From Komagataeibacter intermedius TF2 (GTDB lineage: Bacteria; Pseudomonadota; Alphaproteobacteria; Acetobacterales; Acetobacteraceae): a stretch of DNA of 56,346 nt. Position 1 is the stretch's first letter, and the number at the start of each line of letters is the position of its first letter. The notes under the pieces were generated by a model. That model did no database searches, was not told where the DNA came from, and saw nothing but the letters and a program-made list of their open reading frames with translations. The translations under genes and the position numbers were made by a program. Below, piece by piece: positions 10,871 to 24,635 of the stretch. The stretch covers positions 1 through 56,346 of the forward strand of contig NZ_BANF01000021.1 in the NCBI RefSeq assembly GCF_000964425.1. Reading direction: 5' to 3'.

Positions 10871-11524
10871 ATGACGCAGCACGAATTCATGCTCGACCCG
10901 CCTGCACGCGCGCAGTTGCCGGACGTGCTGGATACGGGGGCGTATATACTGCGTGGCCATGCCGTGGGCCACGCGGCCGACATGATCGCCGGGATCAGGG
11001 CCATTGCGCGGGCCATGCCATTCCGCCGCATGGCGACACCCGGCGGGGGACGGATGTCGGTGGCCATGACTGCATGCGGGGCAGGCGGGTGGTGGAGTGA
11101 CGCGCGCGGCTATCGTTATGTCGCCCGGGATCCGGAAACCGGCAGGCCATGGCCCGCCATGCCGGAGGCCTGGCGGGATTTCGCCACCGAAGCGGCGCGA
11201 CAGGCGGGGTATGAAGGATTCGTGCCCGATGTCTGTCTGATCAACGGCTACCGTCCTGGTGCCCGCATGGGGCTGCATCAGGACCGGGACGAGCGGCTGG
11301 ACGCGCCGGTGGTGTCGGTTTCCTTTGGCCTGCCTGCAATATTCCAGTGGGGTGGGCAGCGACGGTCGGACCCGCTGCGTCGTGTGCCGCTACGGCATGG
11401 GGATGTGGTGGTGTGGGGCGGGCCGTCGCGGCTTGTCTTCCACGGTGTGGCCATCCTGCGGGCTGGCGATCATGCCGTGACGGGACCGTGCCGGTACAAC
11501 CTGACATTCCGGCGGGTAGGGTAA
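10871..11524 (+). CDS. alkB: AlkB-like 2-oxoglutarate/Fe(II) dioxygenase
   Basis: A 217-residue member of the AlkB family, which removes alkyl groups from DNA or RNA bases by oxidation using Fe(II) and 2-oxoglutarate. The iron ligands H136-x-D138 (GLHQDRDE) and H191 (VFHGVA) are present, and RYNLTFR at 208-214 supplies the two arginines that bind 2-oxoglutarate. NGYRPGARMGLHQD is characteristic of the E. coli AlkB subgroup. The ATG at 10871 follows GGAAGG. No adaptive-response regulator lies next to it. It is convergent with eda across repeat copy B. Confidence 0.9.
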   Translation: MTQHEFMLDPPARAQLPDVLDTGAYILRGHAVGHAADMIAGIRAIARAMPFRRMATPGGGRMSVAMTACGAGGWWSDARGYRYVARDPETGRPWPAMPEAWRDFATEAARQAGYEGFVPDVCLINGYRPGARMGLHQDRDERLDAPVVSVSFGLPAIFQWGGQRRSDPLRRVPLRHGDVVVWGGPSRLVFHGVAILRAGDHAVTGPCRYNLTFRRVG

Positions 11525-11556
11525 CCGGCAATCCAGTGTTGAATATTGAGCGGGCA

Positions 11557-11641
11557 TGAAAGTCTTTGGGTGCCGCCTCTGTTTCACAAAGGCGGCATTC
11601 TTTTGAAGCTTCCTGCAAAAAGCTTCACCAAAAACTTTCAT
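11557..11641. repeat. Double-hairpin intergenic repeat, copy B
   Basis: Same element as copy A but in the opposite orientation, between the convergent alkB and eda genes. Ends GAAAGTCTTTGG and CCAAAAACTTTC pair. The inner hairpins are GCCGCCTctgtttcacaAAGGCGGC and GAAGCTTcctgcaaAAAGCTTC. The loops differ from copy A while the stems are kept, which supports conservation of the folded form. Confidence 0.85.
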
Positions 11642-11690
11642 CATCTGCCTGCAGTCCCGGCGAGGCTGGCCCACCGGGTATATGGGGGCG

Positions 11691-12305
11691 TCAGGCCCTG
11701 AGGGATGCAGCCTGCTTCGCGCGGGCCGTAATGGCCGCGACATCCGGCGTGCCTGCGGGCACCAGCCATGACCCGCCCACGCACAGGACGGACGGCAGGC
11801 CCAGCCAGTCTGCCGCCGTATCGGCCTTGATGCCGCCGGTGGGGCAGAAACGTGCCTGACCGAACGGGGCGGACAGGGCCTTCAGCGCCGGAATGCCGCC
11901 CGCGGCGGTGGCCGGGAAGAACTTGAAATGCGTCAGACCGAGATCCAGCCCGCGCATGATGTCACTGGCATTGGCCGTGCCGGGCAGCAGCGGCACCTCG
12001 CACGCATTCGCGGCATGGGCCACATTGGCGGTCAGGCCGGGGCTGACGATAAAGCGCGCGCCCGCGTCAACCGAACTTTTCAGGTCATCGCCGTTCAGCA
12101 CGGTGCCAGCGCCGACCACGGCGCCTTCCACTTTGGACATTTCGGCAATGACCTCCAGCGCGCATTCGGTGCGCAGGGTGACTTCCAGCGCGCGCAGGCC
12201 ACCGGCCACAAGGGCTTCGGCTACCGGGCGGGCATGGGCGGGATCGTGAATGACCAGCACCGGGATAACCGGAGCAAGGGTCATGATGTCTTCAATGCGG
12301 GCCAT
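11691..12305 (-). CDS. eda: KDPG/KHG aldolase
   Basis: Cleaves 2-keto-3-deoxy-6-phosphogluconate to pyruvate and glyceraldehyde 3-phosphate, the last step of the Entner-Doudoroff pathway. The 204-residue TIM barrel has the Schiff-base lysine in HFKFFPA (Lys128), the general base Glu41 in EVTLR, and the phosphate-binding PTGGI near residue 155. It lies 45 bases downstream of edd on the same strand, so the two steps are co-expressed. The product feeds directly into Gap and Pgk, encoded further along this window. Confidence 0.96.
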   Translation of the reverse strand: MARIEDIMTLAPVIPVLVIHDPAHARPVAEALVAGGLRALEVTLRTECALEVIAEMSKVEGAVVGAGTVLNGDDLKSSVDAGARFIVSPGLTANVAHAANACEVPLLPGTANASDIMRGLDLGLTHFKFFPATAAGGIPALKALSAPFGQARFCPTGGIKADTAADWLGLPSVLCVGGSWLVPAGTPDVAAITARAKQAASLRA

Positions 12306-12350
12306 GTCAGCCTTCCTTTTTTACAACGGTTCGTGGCGCATGCGCCGGGG

Positions 12351-14189
<1,839 letters not shown>

Positions 14190-14659
14190 GGACTCTCACA
14201 GACATTGGTAAGCCTGCCCATACATGCGGGGCGGGCGCGTTCGCCATCCATTGCACCGGCAACGATAGCGGGTTTAAAAGCGGCCGGAATGTGCGAATAT
14301 CCTGTAACCGCATGGCAAAGGGTCATTTATTTGAAAAAATAGACCTAGTGCAAGACATAAAATTATAAAATTAATCACAAATAGATAACTTAATTATTAA
14401 ATCGAACATTCATAAACCTGCTGCATGGATTGCAGGTTCCCGTTATCCCTTATGGCAGGCTGGATTCAGGCTGCGGTTTCCCCATGGCATCCATCACACA
14501 GGCGGGGCACAAACTATTTTATTTCAATAAGTTGGAATGGGGATGCCCCCGGTTCGCACACCCGCGCGCGAACGCACCCGTCCCGGCACCCGACGCCCGG
14601 ACAGAAGGCATGACCCCACAGGGGGAATGGCAGCATTGTATGAAAAAAGGGGCAGGGAA
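14190..14659. promoter_or_regulatory. 470-base region upstream of edd, A/T-rich core
   Basis: No credible gene: the short frames here lack ribosome binding sites and family resemblance. Positions about 14320-14415 are strikingly A/T-rich (for example AAAATTATAAAATTAATC) in an otherwise GC-rich chromosome. This is a likely promoter or operator zone for the minus-strand edd-eda operon. CCTGC and GCAGG near 14417-14437 form a small inverted repeat. Confidence 0.45.
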
Positions 14660-14735
14660 TGGTGAGCCGGGTGGGGTTCGAACCCACGACCATTCGATTA
14701 AAAGTCGAATGCTCTACCGACTGAGCTACCGGCTC
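14660..14735 (-). tRNA. tRNA-Lys (anticodon UUU)
   Basis: Read on the minus strand, the 76 bases fold as a normal cloverleaf. The acceptor GAGCCGG pairs with CCGGCTC, with A as discriminator and an encoded CCA end. The D arm is GCTC...GAGC. The anticodon stem TTCGA/TCGAA carries the loop CTTTTAA, giving anticodon TTT (Lys). The T arm contains GGTTCGAACC. It stands alone between edd and the cyclophilin gene. Confidence 0.97.
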
Positions 14736-14872
14736 ACATCACCTGTATGAAGGGGTCAGCAACAGGGAAAAACCCGTGATGTGACGCCTTGGGCAGGTCT
14801 CTAAACATCCCCGGCGGGGGTGTCAACCTGTGCATGGCCCGATCAGGCCAGCAAAACACGCCGTCGTGCCGA

Positions 14873-14898
14873 CTGCCTGCCTTTGTAAAGGCAGGCAG
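14873..14898. repeat. Perfect 12-bp inverted repeat
   Basis: CTGCCTGCCTTT, two bases, AAAGGCAGGCAG: an uninterrupted palindrome between the cyclophilin stop and the tRNA-Lys gene. Neither side has a T run, so it is not a canonical terminator. It may still end or stabilise the gyrA-coaD-cyclophilin transcript as a 3' hairpin. Confidence 0.6.
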
Positions 14899-14965
14899 CC
14901 GGTTGCAGGCCGTTGATTGACCGGGCAGGCCGCCGAAGGGGCGTCTGTCCGGTCATGAGGGCCGA

Positions 14966-15457
14966 TCAGGCTTCGGCGTCGGCCGGGCGCATCTTGATGA
15001 TGCGGTCGGGTTCCTGAACCATGCCGCTCTGGCCCGCGCCGCGCTTGATCTGGTCGATGTGGTCCATGCCTTCGATCACCTGGCCCACGATGGTGTACTG
15101 GCCATCAAGGTGCGGGGAAGGTTCGAACATGATGAAGAACTGGCTGTTCGCGCTGTCGGGGTTCATGGTGCGCGCCATGCCGACCGTGCCGCGTTCGAAC
15201 TTGGCCTTGTTGGTGAATTCGGCCTTCAGGTCCGGCAGCTTGCTGCCCGACGTGCCGGTGCCCGTCGGATCACCGCCCTGCGCCATGAAGCCGTGGATCA
15301 CGCGGTGGAAGGGGGTATTGTCGTAAAACCCTTCCGCCGCCAGCGTGCGGATACGCTCGGCCGCGAGCGGGGCAATATCGGGACGCAGGCGGATCACCAC
15401 CCGTCCTGTCTTGAGATCCATGTTGATCAGGTCGGACTTGTTTTCGGTAGCAGACAT
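14966..15457 (-). CDS. Cyclophilin-type peptidyl-prolyl isomerase
   Basis: Catalyses cis-trans isomerisation of peptidyl-proline bonds. The 163-residue protein is a single cyclophilin domain without a signal peptide, so it is probably cytoplasmic (PpiB-like). Active-site elements include FHRVIHGFMAQGGDPTGTG (the catalytic Arg in FHRV), NSQFFIM and the HLDGQYTIVGQV strand, where a His replaces the Trp found in human cyclophilin A, as is common in bacteria. It is last in the gyrA-coaD-cyclophilin run, 63 bases after coaD. Confidence 0.93.
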   Translation of the reverse strand: MSATENKSDLINMDLKTGRVVIRLRPDIAPLAAERIRTLAAEGFYDNTPFHRVIHGFMAQGGDPTGTGTSGSKLPDLKAEFTNKAKFERGTVGMARTMNPDSANSQFFIMFEPSPHLDGQYTIVGQVIEGMDHIDQIKRGAGQSGMVQEPDRIIKMRPADAEA

Positions 15458-15520
15458 TGTGATCCGTTTCGTAAAGTAAAGGGTGGGAAGAACGGGACCG
15501 ATCCATGCGGCCCCGGTCCA

Positions 15521-16025
15521 TCAGCCACGCAGGCGGCTCAGGATGTGCCTGCGGGTAAAGGGGGGGACAAAACCGGAAATGTCCCCATCCAGCCGGGCGA
15601 TTTCCTTGACCAGCCGGGAGGAGATGTACTGGTGCCCCTCCCGCGCCATCAGGAACAGCGCATCAATGTCCGGTGCCATATGCTGGTTCATACCAAACAT
15701 CTGGTTCTCGTATTCAAAATCTGCAACCGCCCGCAGCCCGCGAATGATTGCATGCGCCCCATGCGTACGGGCCGCATGTACCACCAGCCCGGTAAAGCCG
15801 ACCACGGTAATGGGAATGGCGCGCCCGGCATTCAGCGGTTCAATATCGGTGCGCAGACATACAAGCCGTTCTTCCAGCGGGAGGAGAGGGTGCTTGTCGC
15901 GGTTCTCCGCAACCCCGATCACCAGCCGGTCCACCAGCCCCGCCGCACGTTCGATAATATCCATGTGGCCACTGGTCACGGGATCGAACGTGCCGGGGTA
16001 GAACCCCGTGCGCAGGGTTGTGGCC

Positions 16026-16033
<8 letters not shown>
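15521..16033 (-). CDS. coaD: Phosphopantetheine adenylyltransferase
   Basis: Transfers AMP from ATP to 4'-phosphopantetheine, the penultimate step of coenzyme A synthesis. The 170-residue nucleotidyltransferase has [18 protein letters not shown] (the T/HxGH-type motif), the [15 protein letters not shown] substrate loop and the C-terminal [11 protein letters not shown] longer frame to 16132 would only add sequence overlapping gyrA, so the ATG at 16033 (or the adjacent one at 16036) is preferred. Either start lies inside the end of gyrA, whose TGA is at 16026-16028, so translation is likely coupled. Confidence 0.94.
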
Positions 16034-18824
<2,791 letters not shown>

Positions 18825-18985
18825 GGCAGTTCCGTCATGTCAGGGTTATCCACCCCCGTGGCCGTGCAGGCACGCGGGTGGAACGGAAGGCAGGCATGGC
18901 GCAGGTCGCGGCCATCATGTCCCTGCGTGATATATAGCATGGACCATCCCCCGCAGCGAAGCGCCACGCGGGGGACGGGACAGCG

Positions 18986-19519
18986 CTAGAACGGGATTTC
19001 GTCATCCAGGTCGCTGCCGCCGGCGGGCGCATCCCAGCCGCCGCCGCTGCCACCGCCGCCCGTGGCGGGGCGTTCGGTGCGCTGGGGCTGCTGGCGCGCG
19101 GGCGCGCTGTAGCCGCCACCGCCATAACCACCGCCCATGTCGTCGCCACCACCGGCGTCACCGCCACGGTTGCTGTCCAGCAGCACGAGGTCGCCACGGA
19201 AGCGGTCCACCACCACTTCGGTCGTGTACCGGTCCTGGCCGCTCTGGTCCGTCCATTTGCGGGTCTGCAGCGAACCTTCCAGATAGACCTTGCGGCCCTT
19301 GCGCAGGAAACGTTCGGCCACGTCGCCAATGCGTTCGTTGAAGATGACGACACGGTGCCATTCCGTGCGTTCGCGCCGTTCGCCCGACGCGCGGTCATTC
19401 CATGTATCGCTTGTGGCCAATGTCAGCGAGACGATCTTCGCCCCGCTCTGGCTGGTGCGGACTTCGGGGTCCTTGCCCAGATTGCCCACCAGAATGACCT
19501 TGTTGACGCTGCCCGCCAT
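18986..19519 (-). CDS. ssb: Single-stranded DNA-binding protein
   Basis: Coats single-stranded DNA in replication, repair and recombination. Residues 1-110 form the OB fold ([21 protein letters not shown] at the start and [22 protein letters not shown] within). A Gly/Gln-rich linker and the conserved acidic tip DDEIPF, which recruits partner proteins, follow. The ATG at 19519 is chosen because it gives the standard N-terminus and follows AGGA; a longer frame to 19645 has no family support. It is divergent from uvrA. Confidence 0.96.
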   Translation of the reverse strand: MAGSVNKVILVGNLGKDPEVRTSQSGAKIVSLTLATSDTWNDRASGERRERTEWHRVVIFNERIGDVAERFLRKGRKVYLEGSLQTRKWTDQSGQDRYTTEVVVDRFRGDLVLLDSNRGGDAGGGDDMGGGYGGGGYSAPARQQPQRTERPATGGGGSGGGWDAPAGGSDLDDEIPF

Positions 19520-19835
19520 ATGCTGTCCTGCTGCAGTTCGAGTATGGGACCGGCAGAGGCTGAACCGCCACCGGCTGCGGCCACACATCGCCGTAAGGCG
19601 ACAGTGGCGCAATAGATGCGGCGATCTTACCGGATGGCCGCGCAAAATGCGAGTGTGCGCACGATGTCGCCATCAACTCCGGGGCAGGTCGCCAGATGGG
19701 GCGGATGCGCGCCGCGTTGTCCGGGTCGCCATGGTGTGGCCCTTGTCGGAATGGACCGTCAGGACCAGATATGGTGTGGCCCGAAATGGCGGCCGGTATC
19801 CGCTTTCCCGCACGGGAACGGAACAGGGAGAGTTC
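19520..19835. promoter_or_regulatory. Divergent ssb-uvrA intergenic region
   Basis: About 316 bases with no credible gene. It must contain promoters for both DNA-repair genes. I looked for the alphaproteobacterial LexA motif (GTTC-N7-GTTC or its complement) and found no clean copy. A direct repeat of TATGGTGTGGCCC-like sequence occurs near 19732 and 19770. The uvrA ribosome binding site (GGGAGA) lies just before 19836. Confidence 0.4.
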
Positions 19836-22800
19836 ATGAGCGTTTCTTCGCGTCCGGAACAGGTTCCGGCGGCACAGCATGTCAGCCCGCAATCCATCCG
19901 TGTGCGCGGGGCACGGGCACATAACCTGAAAAATGTCGATATCGACATACCGCGCGACGCGCTGACGGTCATGACCGGCCTGTCGGGGTCGGGCAAGTCG
20001 TCGCTGGCGTTTGACACCATCTATGCCGAAGGGCAGCGGCGGTATGTGGAAAGCCTGTCGGCCTATGCGCGGCAGTTCCTGGAACTGATGGGAAAGCCCG
20101 ACGTCGATTCGATCGAGGGGCTGTCGCCTGCGATTTCCATCGAACAGAAGACGACATCGAAGAATCCCCGCTCCACCGTCGGCACCGTGACCGAGGTGCA
20201 TGATTACATGCGCCTGCTGTGGGCGCGCGCGGGCGTGCCGTATTCCCCCGCCACCGGCCTGCCGATCGAGGCGCAGACGATCAGCCAGATGGTCGATCGC
20301 GTCATGGCCATGCCCGAGGGCACGCGCCTCATGCTGCTTGCCCCGGTGCTGCGCGACCGCAAGGGGGAATGCAAAAAGGAGCTGGCCGAACTGCAGCGCA
20401 AGGGCTTCACCCGCGTGAAGGTGGACGGCACGCTGTATACTATTGACGAGGTGCCCGAACTCAACCGCCGCCTGCGCCATACGGTCGAGGCGGTGGTGGA
20501 CCGCATCGTGGTCAAGGAAGGCATCGAAAGCCGCCTTGCAGACAGTTTCGAGACAGCGCTCGGCCTGTCCGACGGGCTGGTCTATGCGGAAGAGGTGGTG
20601 AAGAACGCCCCGGAAGGCGAGGACGCCCCGCGCACGGTCTTTTCCTCGCGCTTCGCCTGTCCGGTCAGCGGCTTTACGCTGGAAGAGGTGGAACCCCGCC
20701 TGTTTTCCTTCAACGCGCCGCAGGGCGCGTGCCCGGCGTGCGATGGCATCGGGCAGGAAACATTTTTCGATCCCCGCCTGATCGTGCCGGACGAATCGCT
20801 CTCGCTGGCGGATGGGGCCATCGCCCCGTGGCGCAACAGCCAGAGCCCGTATTACACCCAGACGCTGGCCGCCATCGCGAAGCATTACGGTGTGTCGATG
20901 GACACGCCGTGGGAAGACCTGCCCGAAGGCGTGCGCGACGTGATCCTGGAAGGGGGAAAGGACCCGATCGAGTTCACCTACCGCGATGACCGCCGCGCCT
21001 ACAGCCTGACCAAGCCGTTCGAGGGCGTGGTCAGGAACCTGCGCCGCCGCATGGCGGAAACCGACAGCGTGTGGGTGCGCGAGGAACTGTCGCGCTACCA
21101 GTCCGAAAAGCCGTGCCATGTGTGCGATGGCGCGCGCCTGCGGCCTGAAGCGCTGTCGGTGAAGGTGGCGGGGCTGAACATTGCGCAGGCATCCGACATG
21201 CCCATCCGCAGGGCGCTGGACTGGTTCGGCACGGTGGAGGCGACGCTTACGCCGCAGCGTGCCGAAATCGCCCATCGCATCCTGCGTGAAATCCTCGACC
21301 GCCTGCGTTTCCTTGATGATGTGGGGCTGGATTACCTGACGCTTTCACGTGGGTCGGCCACGCTGTCGGGTGGCGAAAGCCAGCGCATCCGGCTGGCCAG
21401 CCAGATCGGGTCGGGGCTGACGGGCGTGCTGTACGTGCTTGACGAACCCTCCATCGGGCTGCACCAGCGCGACAATGAACGCCTGCTGGGCACGCTGGAC
21501 CGGCTGAAGAAGCTGGGCAACACCCTGATCGTGGTCGAGCATGACGAGGATGCGATCCGCGCGGCCGACTGGCTGATCGACATGGGGCCGGGCGCGGGCG
21601 TGAATGGCGGCACGGTCGTGGCCGCGGGCACGCCGCAGGAAGTGGCCGAAAATCCCGACAGCCTGACGGGCGCCTACCTGTCGGGACGTAAATGCATTCC
21701 CGTGCCGCAAAAACGCCGGAAGATCGACCCGAAGCGCGAACTGGTGCTGCGTGGGGCGACGGGCAACAACCTGAAGGATGTGACGGCCCGATTCCCGCTG
21801 GGCACGTTCACCTGTGTGACCGGGGTATCGGGCGGCGGCAAGTCCACGCTGGTGATCGACACGCTGTACAGGGCCCTGTCACGCAGGCTTATGGGATCGG
21901 GCCAGAACCCGGCCCCCTATGCGGCGATTGACGGGCTGGACCAGCTTGACAAGATCATCGACATTGACCAGTCGCCCATCGGTCGCACGCCGCGTTCCAA
22001 CCCGGCGACCTATACCGACCTGTTCGGCCCCATCCGCGACTGGTTTGCCGAACTGCCTGAAAGCAAGGCGCGGGGGTACAAGCCCGGACGCTTTTCCTTC
22101 AACGTCAAGGGCGGCCGGTGCGAGGCGTGTCAGGGCGACGGTGTGCTGAAGATCGAGATGCACTTCCTGCCTGACGTGTTCGTGACCTGCGACACCTGCA
22201 AGGGGGCCCGCTACAACCGCGAAACGCTGGACGTGAAGTTCCGGGGCAAGTCGATTGCCGACGTGCTGGCCATGTCGGTGGATGAGGCGCTGCCCTATTT
22301 TTCCGCCGTGCCGCGCATCCGCGACCGGCTGGCCATATTGCAGAAGGTGGGGCTGGGCTATGTCGCCCTGGGCCAGCAGGCCACCACCCTGTCGGGGGGC
22401 GAGGCGCAGCGCGTGAAGCTGTCCAAGGAACTGGCGCGCCGGGCTACGGGCCGCACGCTTTACATCCTTGATGAGCCCACTACCGGGCTGCACACCGAAG
22501 ACGTGCGCAAGCTGCTGGAGGTGCTGCACGCGCTGGTGGACCAGGGCAACACCGTCGTGGTGATCGAGCACAACCTGGAGGTCATCAAGACCGCCGACTG
22601 GGTGATCGACATGGGGCCGGAAGGCGGTGACGGTGGTGGCCGGATCGTGGCCTGTGGCACGCCTGAACAGGTGGCCGCCAGCCCCGACAGCCATACGGGC
22701 CGATTCCTGCGTCCGCTGCTGGAACACAGGCCGCTGGTGCCGGTTCCCGAACCGGCGGAAAAGCCTGCGGGCAAGGGCAGGGCACGCGGCAAAAAAGCCA

Positions 22801-22874
22801 CAGTGGCCAAAGGGCCGGACAGTTCCAAAAACAGTAGGAAACCGGCGAAAGCGAAGCGGAAAGCGGCAAAATAG
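19836..22874 (+). CDS. uvrA: Excinuclease ABC subunit A
   Basis: The damage-sensing ATPase of nucleotide excision repair. It has two ABC modules: Walker A motifs GLSGSGKSS near residue 50 and GVSGGGKST near 665, and signature motifs LSGGESQR and LSGGEAQR. Zinc-finger cysteine pairs appear as [25 protein letters not shown] and CDTCKGARY. The length is 1012 residues from the ATG at 19836, which follows GGGAGA; the frame's extension upstream overlaps ssb and is not real. The last about 50 residues are a Lys/Ala-rich tail. It is divergent from ssb. Confidence 0.97.
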   Translation: MSVSSRPEQVPAAQHVSPQSIRVRGARAHNLKNVDIDIPRDALTVMTGLSGSGKSSLAFDTIYAEGQRRYVESLSAYARQFLELMGKPDVDSIEGLSPAISIEQKTTSKNPRSTVGTVTEVHDYMRLLWARAGVPYSPATGLPIEAQTISQMVDRVMAMPEGTRLMLLAPVLRDRKGECKKELAELQRKGFTRVKVDGTLYTIDEVPELNRRLRHTVEAVVDRIVVKEGIESRLADSFETALGLSDGLVYAEEVVKNAPEGEDAPRTVFSSRFACPVSGFTLEEVEPRLFSFNAPQGACPACDGIGQETFFDPRLIVPDESLSLADGAIAPWRNSQSPYYTQTLAAIAKHYGVSMDTPWEDLPEGVRDVILEGGKDPIEFTYRDDRRAYSLTKPFEGVVRNLRRRMAETDSVWVREELSRYQSEKPCHVCDGARLRPEALSVKVAGLNIAQASDMPIRRALDWFGTVEATLTPQRAEIAHRILREILDRLRFLDDVGLDYLTLSRGSATLSGGESQRIRLASQIGSGLTGVLYVLDEPSIGLHQRDNERLLGTLDRLKKLGNTLIVVEHDEDAIRAADWLIDMGPGAGVNGGTVVAAGTPQEVAENPDSLTGAYLSGRKCIPVPQKRRKIDPKRELVLRGATGNNLKDVTARFPLGTFTCVTGVSGGGKSTLVIDTLYRALSRRLMGSGQNPAPYAAIDGLDQLDKIIDIDQSPIGRTPRSNPATYTDLFGPIRDWFAELPESKARGYKPGRFSFNVKGGRCEACQGDGVLKIEMHFLPDVFVTCDTCKGARYNRETLDVKFRGKSIADVLAMSVDEALPYFSAVPRIRDRLAILQKVGLGYVALGQQATTLSGGEAQRVKLSKELARRATGRTLYILDEPTTGLHTEDVRKLLEVLHALVDQGNTVVVIEHNLEVIKTADWVIDMGPEGGDGGGRIVACGTPEQVAASPDSHTGRFLRPLLEHRPLVPVPEPAEKPAGKGRARGKKATVAKGPDSSKNSRKPAKAKRKAAK

Positions 22875-22917
22875 ACGCGACTTTGCGCGGATGGGGCCGA
22901 AGGGCATGCAAAAAACT

Positions 22918-22936
22918 TTTCGCAGGCTGCGAAAAA
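22918..22936. repeat. Small hairpin after uvrA
   Basis: TTTTCGCAG, one base, CTGCGAAAA: a nine-pair stem, flanked by AAAAAAC on the left. The CTGCGAAAAG stretch also occurs in repeat copy C, so this may be a worn remnant of the same family. It may help end uvrA transcription. Confidence 0.45.
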
Positions 22937-23033
22937 CACTTGCAACACAAGGCCCGCAGGCCCTATCAGCGCCTCTCTTGGCCCAAGGGGGCAATCTTGC
23001 CCAACAGGCTGTCTACTGGTTTGGGGGTACGTG

Positions 23034-23498
23034 ATGAACGCACTTGCTCAACTGGGGATGGTCTCGGAACACCCGAGCGATAACCAGATCTCTTCAGCGC
23101 CGTTTTCGTCCGAGGACGACCGGAAAGATTACTTCGTCGAAAAAGACGGGATGAAGTTTGCGGGAACGCATCTTCTTGTCGATCTTTGGGACGCCCGGAA
23201 TCTTGATGATCCCGAGCAGATCGACCGTACCCTGTGCGAAGCCGCAGTAACGGCCGGGGCGACGATCCTGCACAGTCACTTCCACCACTTCACGCCCAAT
23301 GGCGGCGTGTCGGGTGTGGTCGTGCTGGCGGAAAGCCATATCTCGATCCATACATGGCCCGAGCGGAACTTTGCCGCCGTGGATATTTTCATGTGTGGGG
23401 CGTGTGATCCGCATCTTGCGATCCCCGTCATGCAGCGTCTGTTCCAGGCCGGTCGTATCGAGGTGGATGAACAGCGTCGCGGGCGCGTGCAGCTTTAA
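23034..23498 (+). CDS. speD: S-adenosylmethionine decarboxylase proenzyme
   Basis: Makes decarboxylated AdoMet, the aminopropyl donor for spermidine. The proenzyme cleaves itself between Glu100 and Ser101 in VVLAESHISIHTWPE, turning Ser101 into the pyruvoyl group. HSHFHHFTPNGGVSG and FMCGACDP are further family motifs. The prokaryotic class 1B form is normally about 120-135 residues; this one (154) has about 25 extra N-terminal residues. GTG (23031) and ATG (23034) are adjacent possible starts after GGGGG. It is followed by a terminator and then speE. Confidence 0.94.
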   Translation: MNALAQLGMVSEHPSDNQISSAPFSSEDDRKDYFVEKDGMKFAGTHLLVDLWDARNLDDPEQIDRTLCEAAVTAGATILHSHFHHFTPNGGVSGVVVLAESHISIHTWPERNFAAVDIFMCGACDPHLAIPVMQRLFQAGRIEVDEQRRGRVQL

Positions 23499-23560
23499 CC
23501 GGCTGTGGCCGGGGCGTGCGGGTTCATGCCCCGGGGCATCTTTCACGAAAAAAAACAGAA

Positions 23561-23596
23561 GTGCCGGGCCGGATTGATTTCCGGCCCGCGCTTTTT
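23561..23596 (+). terminator. Rho-independent terminator between speD and speE
   Basis: Stem CGGGCCGGA / TCCGGCCCG with loop TTGATT, then CGCTTTTT. A run of A residues precedes it. The ribosome binding site of speE follows within about 35 bases, so it may attenuate rather than fully stop speE transcription. Confidence 0.8.
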
Positions 23597-23632
23597 CATG
23601 TGCATTGATTAGGACGGAAAAGGGGGATCGCA

Positions 23633-24493
23633 ATGTCCCGTGAGTGGATCAGCGAAGGTCTGTACGAAGGCTGGCGGCAGGAACTGCGTGTGGACCGGAT
23701 GCTGGCGCGCAAGAAAAGCGCGTTTCAGGATATCGCCGTGTTCGAGAACGTCGATCTCGGTCGCGTGCTGATGCTTGATGGCGTGGTCCAGATCACGGAA
23801 CGCGATGAATTCGTCTATCAGGAAATGCTGACCCATGTGCCCCTGCTGGAGCATGGCGATGCGAAGCGCGTGCTGATCATTGGCGCGGGCGATGGCGGCG
23901 TGCTGCGGCGCGTGCTGGAACATGGCACCGTGGAAAAGGCCGTGATGGTCGAAATCGACGGGGATGTGATCGCGCTGTCGAAGGAATTCCTGCCCTCCAT
24001 CGCGGGGAATGCCTGGAACGACCCGCGTGCCGACGTGATCGTGGGCGACGGGATCGAATACGTGACCAACGCGGCGGATGGGTCGTTCGATGTCATCATC
24101 GTGGACAGCACCGACCCGATTGGCGTGGGCGAAGTGCTGTTTACCGATTCGTTCTACAAACACTGCGCGCGCATCCTGACGGCGAACGGCATTATCGTGA
24201 ACCAGTGCGGCGTGCCGTTCATGCAGGCGGATGAACTGCGTGACACCAGCGCACGGCGTGCGCAGTTCTTTGACCATGTTTCGGCCTATGTCGCCGCCGT
24301 TCCGACCTATGTCGGCGGGTTCATGACGCTGGGTGTCGCCGCCAAGGGCCGCGTGCCGGGCCAGCAGCCGGTCGATGTGATCCGCGCGCGCGCGCAGAAG
24401 GCGGGTATTGCGGGCACGCGGTACTGGACGCCGGAAATGCACGTCGCGTCCTTTACCCTGCCGCCCTATATCGCGCAGAACCTGCCGCGCTGA
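23633..24493 (+). CDS. speE: Spermidine synthase
   Basis: Transfers an aminopropyl group from decarboxylated AdoMet to putrescine. The 286-residue protein has the methyltransferase-like fold with LIIGAGDGGVLRRVLEH (cofactor loop), the gatekeeping VDSTDPIG segment (catalytic Asp), and the N-terminal strand domain including QITERDEFVYQEML. The ATG at 23633 follows a purine-rich AGGGGGA. With speD just upstream it completes the two-step spermidine branch. It is convergent with the ABM-domain gene, separated by a long two-way terminator. Confidence 0.96.
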   Translation: MSREWISEGLYEGWRQELRVDRMLARKKSAFQDIAVFENVDLGRVLMLDGVVQITERDEFVYQEMLTHVPLLEHGDAKRVLIIGAGDGGVLRRVLEHGTVEKAVMVEIDGDVIALSKEFLPSIAGNAWNDPRADVIVGDGIEYVTNAADGSFDVIIVDSTDPIGVGEVLFTDSFYKHCARILTANGIIVNQCGVPFMQADELRDTSARRAQFFDHVSAYVAAVPTYVGGFMTLGVAAKGRVPGQQPVDVIRARAQKAGIAGTRYWTPEMHVASFTLPPYIAQNLPR

Positions 24494-24586
24494 CCCCGCG
24501 ACGGGCGGGCCGGAACATAAAGCCCTTTCTGGCACATCCCTGACATGTGCGGGGTGTGCCGGGGCAGGCTTCCGATGTCGTATAAA

Positions 24587-24620
24587 AAAGGCCGGGGAAC
24601 ATCATGTTCCCCGGCCTTTC
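24587..24620. terminator. Bidirectional terminator between speE and the ABM-domain gene
   Basis: A perfect 16-pair stem, AAAGGCCGGGGAACAT, one base, then its complement. A and T runs flank the GC core so that each strand reads a hairpin followed by T residues. It fits both converging genes. Confidence 0.88.
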
Positions 24621-24635
24621 TGCTGTCTGCCGTCA

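Noticed and set aside
14425-14750. Two overlapping short plus-strand frames (62 and 106 codons) near the tRNA gene
   Set aside because: One runs through the tRNA-Lys gene and neither has a ribosome binding site or family likeness.
19813-19835. GAAC-N7-GTTC before uvrA as a LexA box
   Set aside because: The alphaproteobacterial site is a direct repeat (GTTC-N7-GTTC); this is an inverted arrangement and overlaps the ribosome binding site.
19395-21275. A 626-codon minus-strand frame over ssb and uvrA
   Set aside because: It is the complement of uvrA codons and has no recognisable domain.
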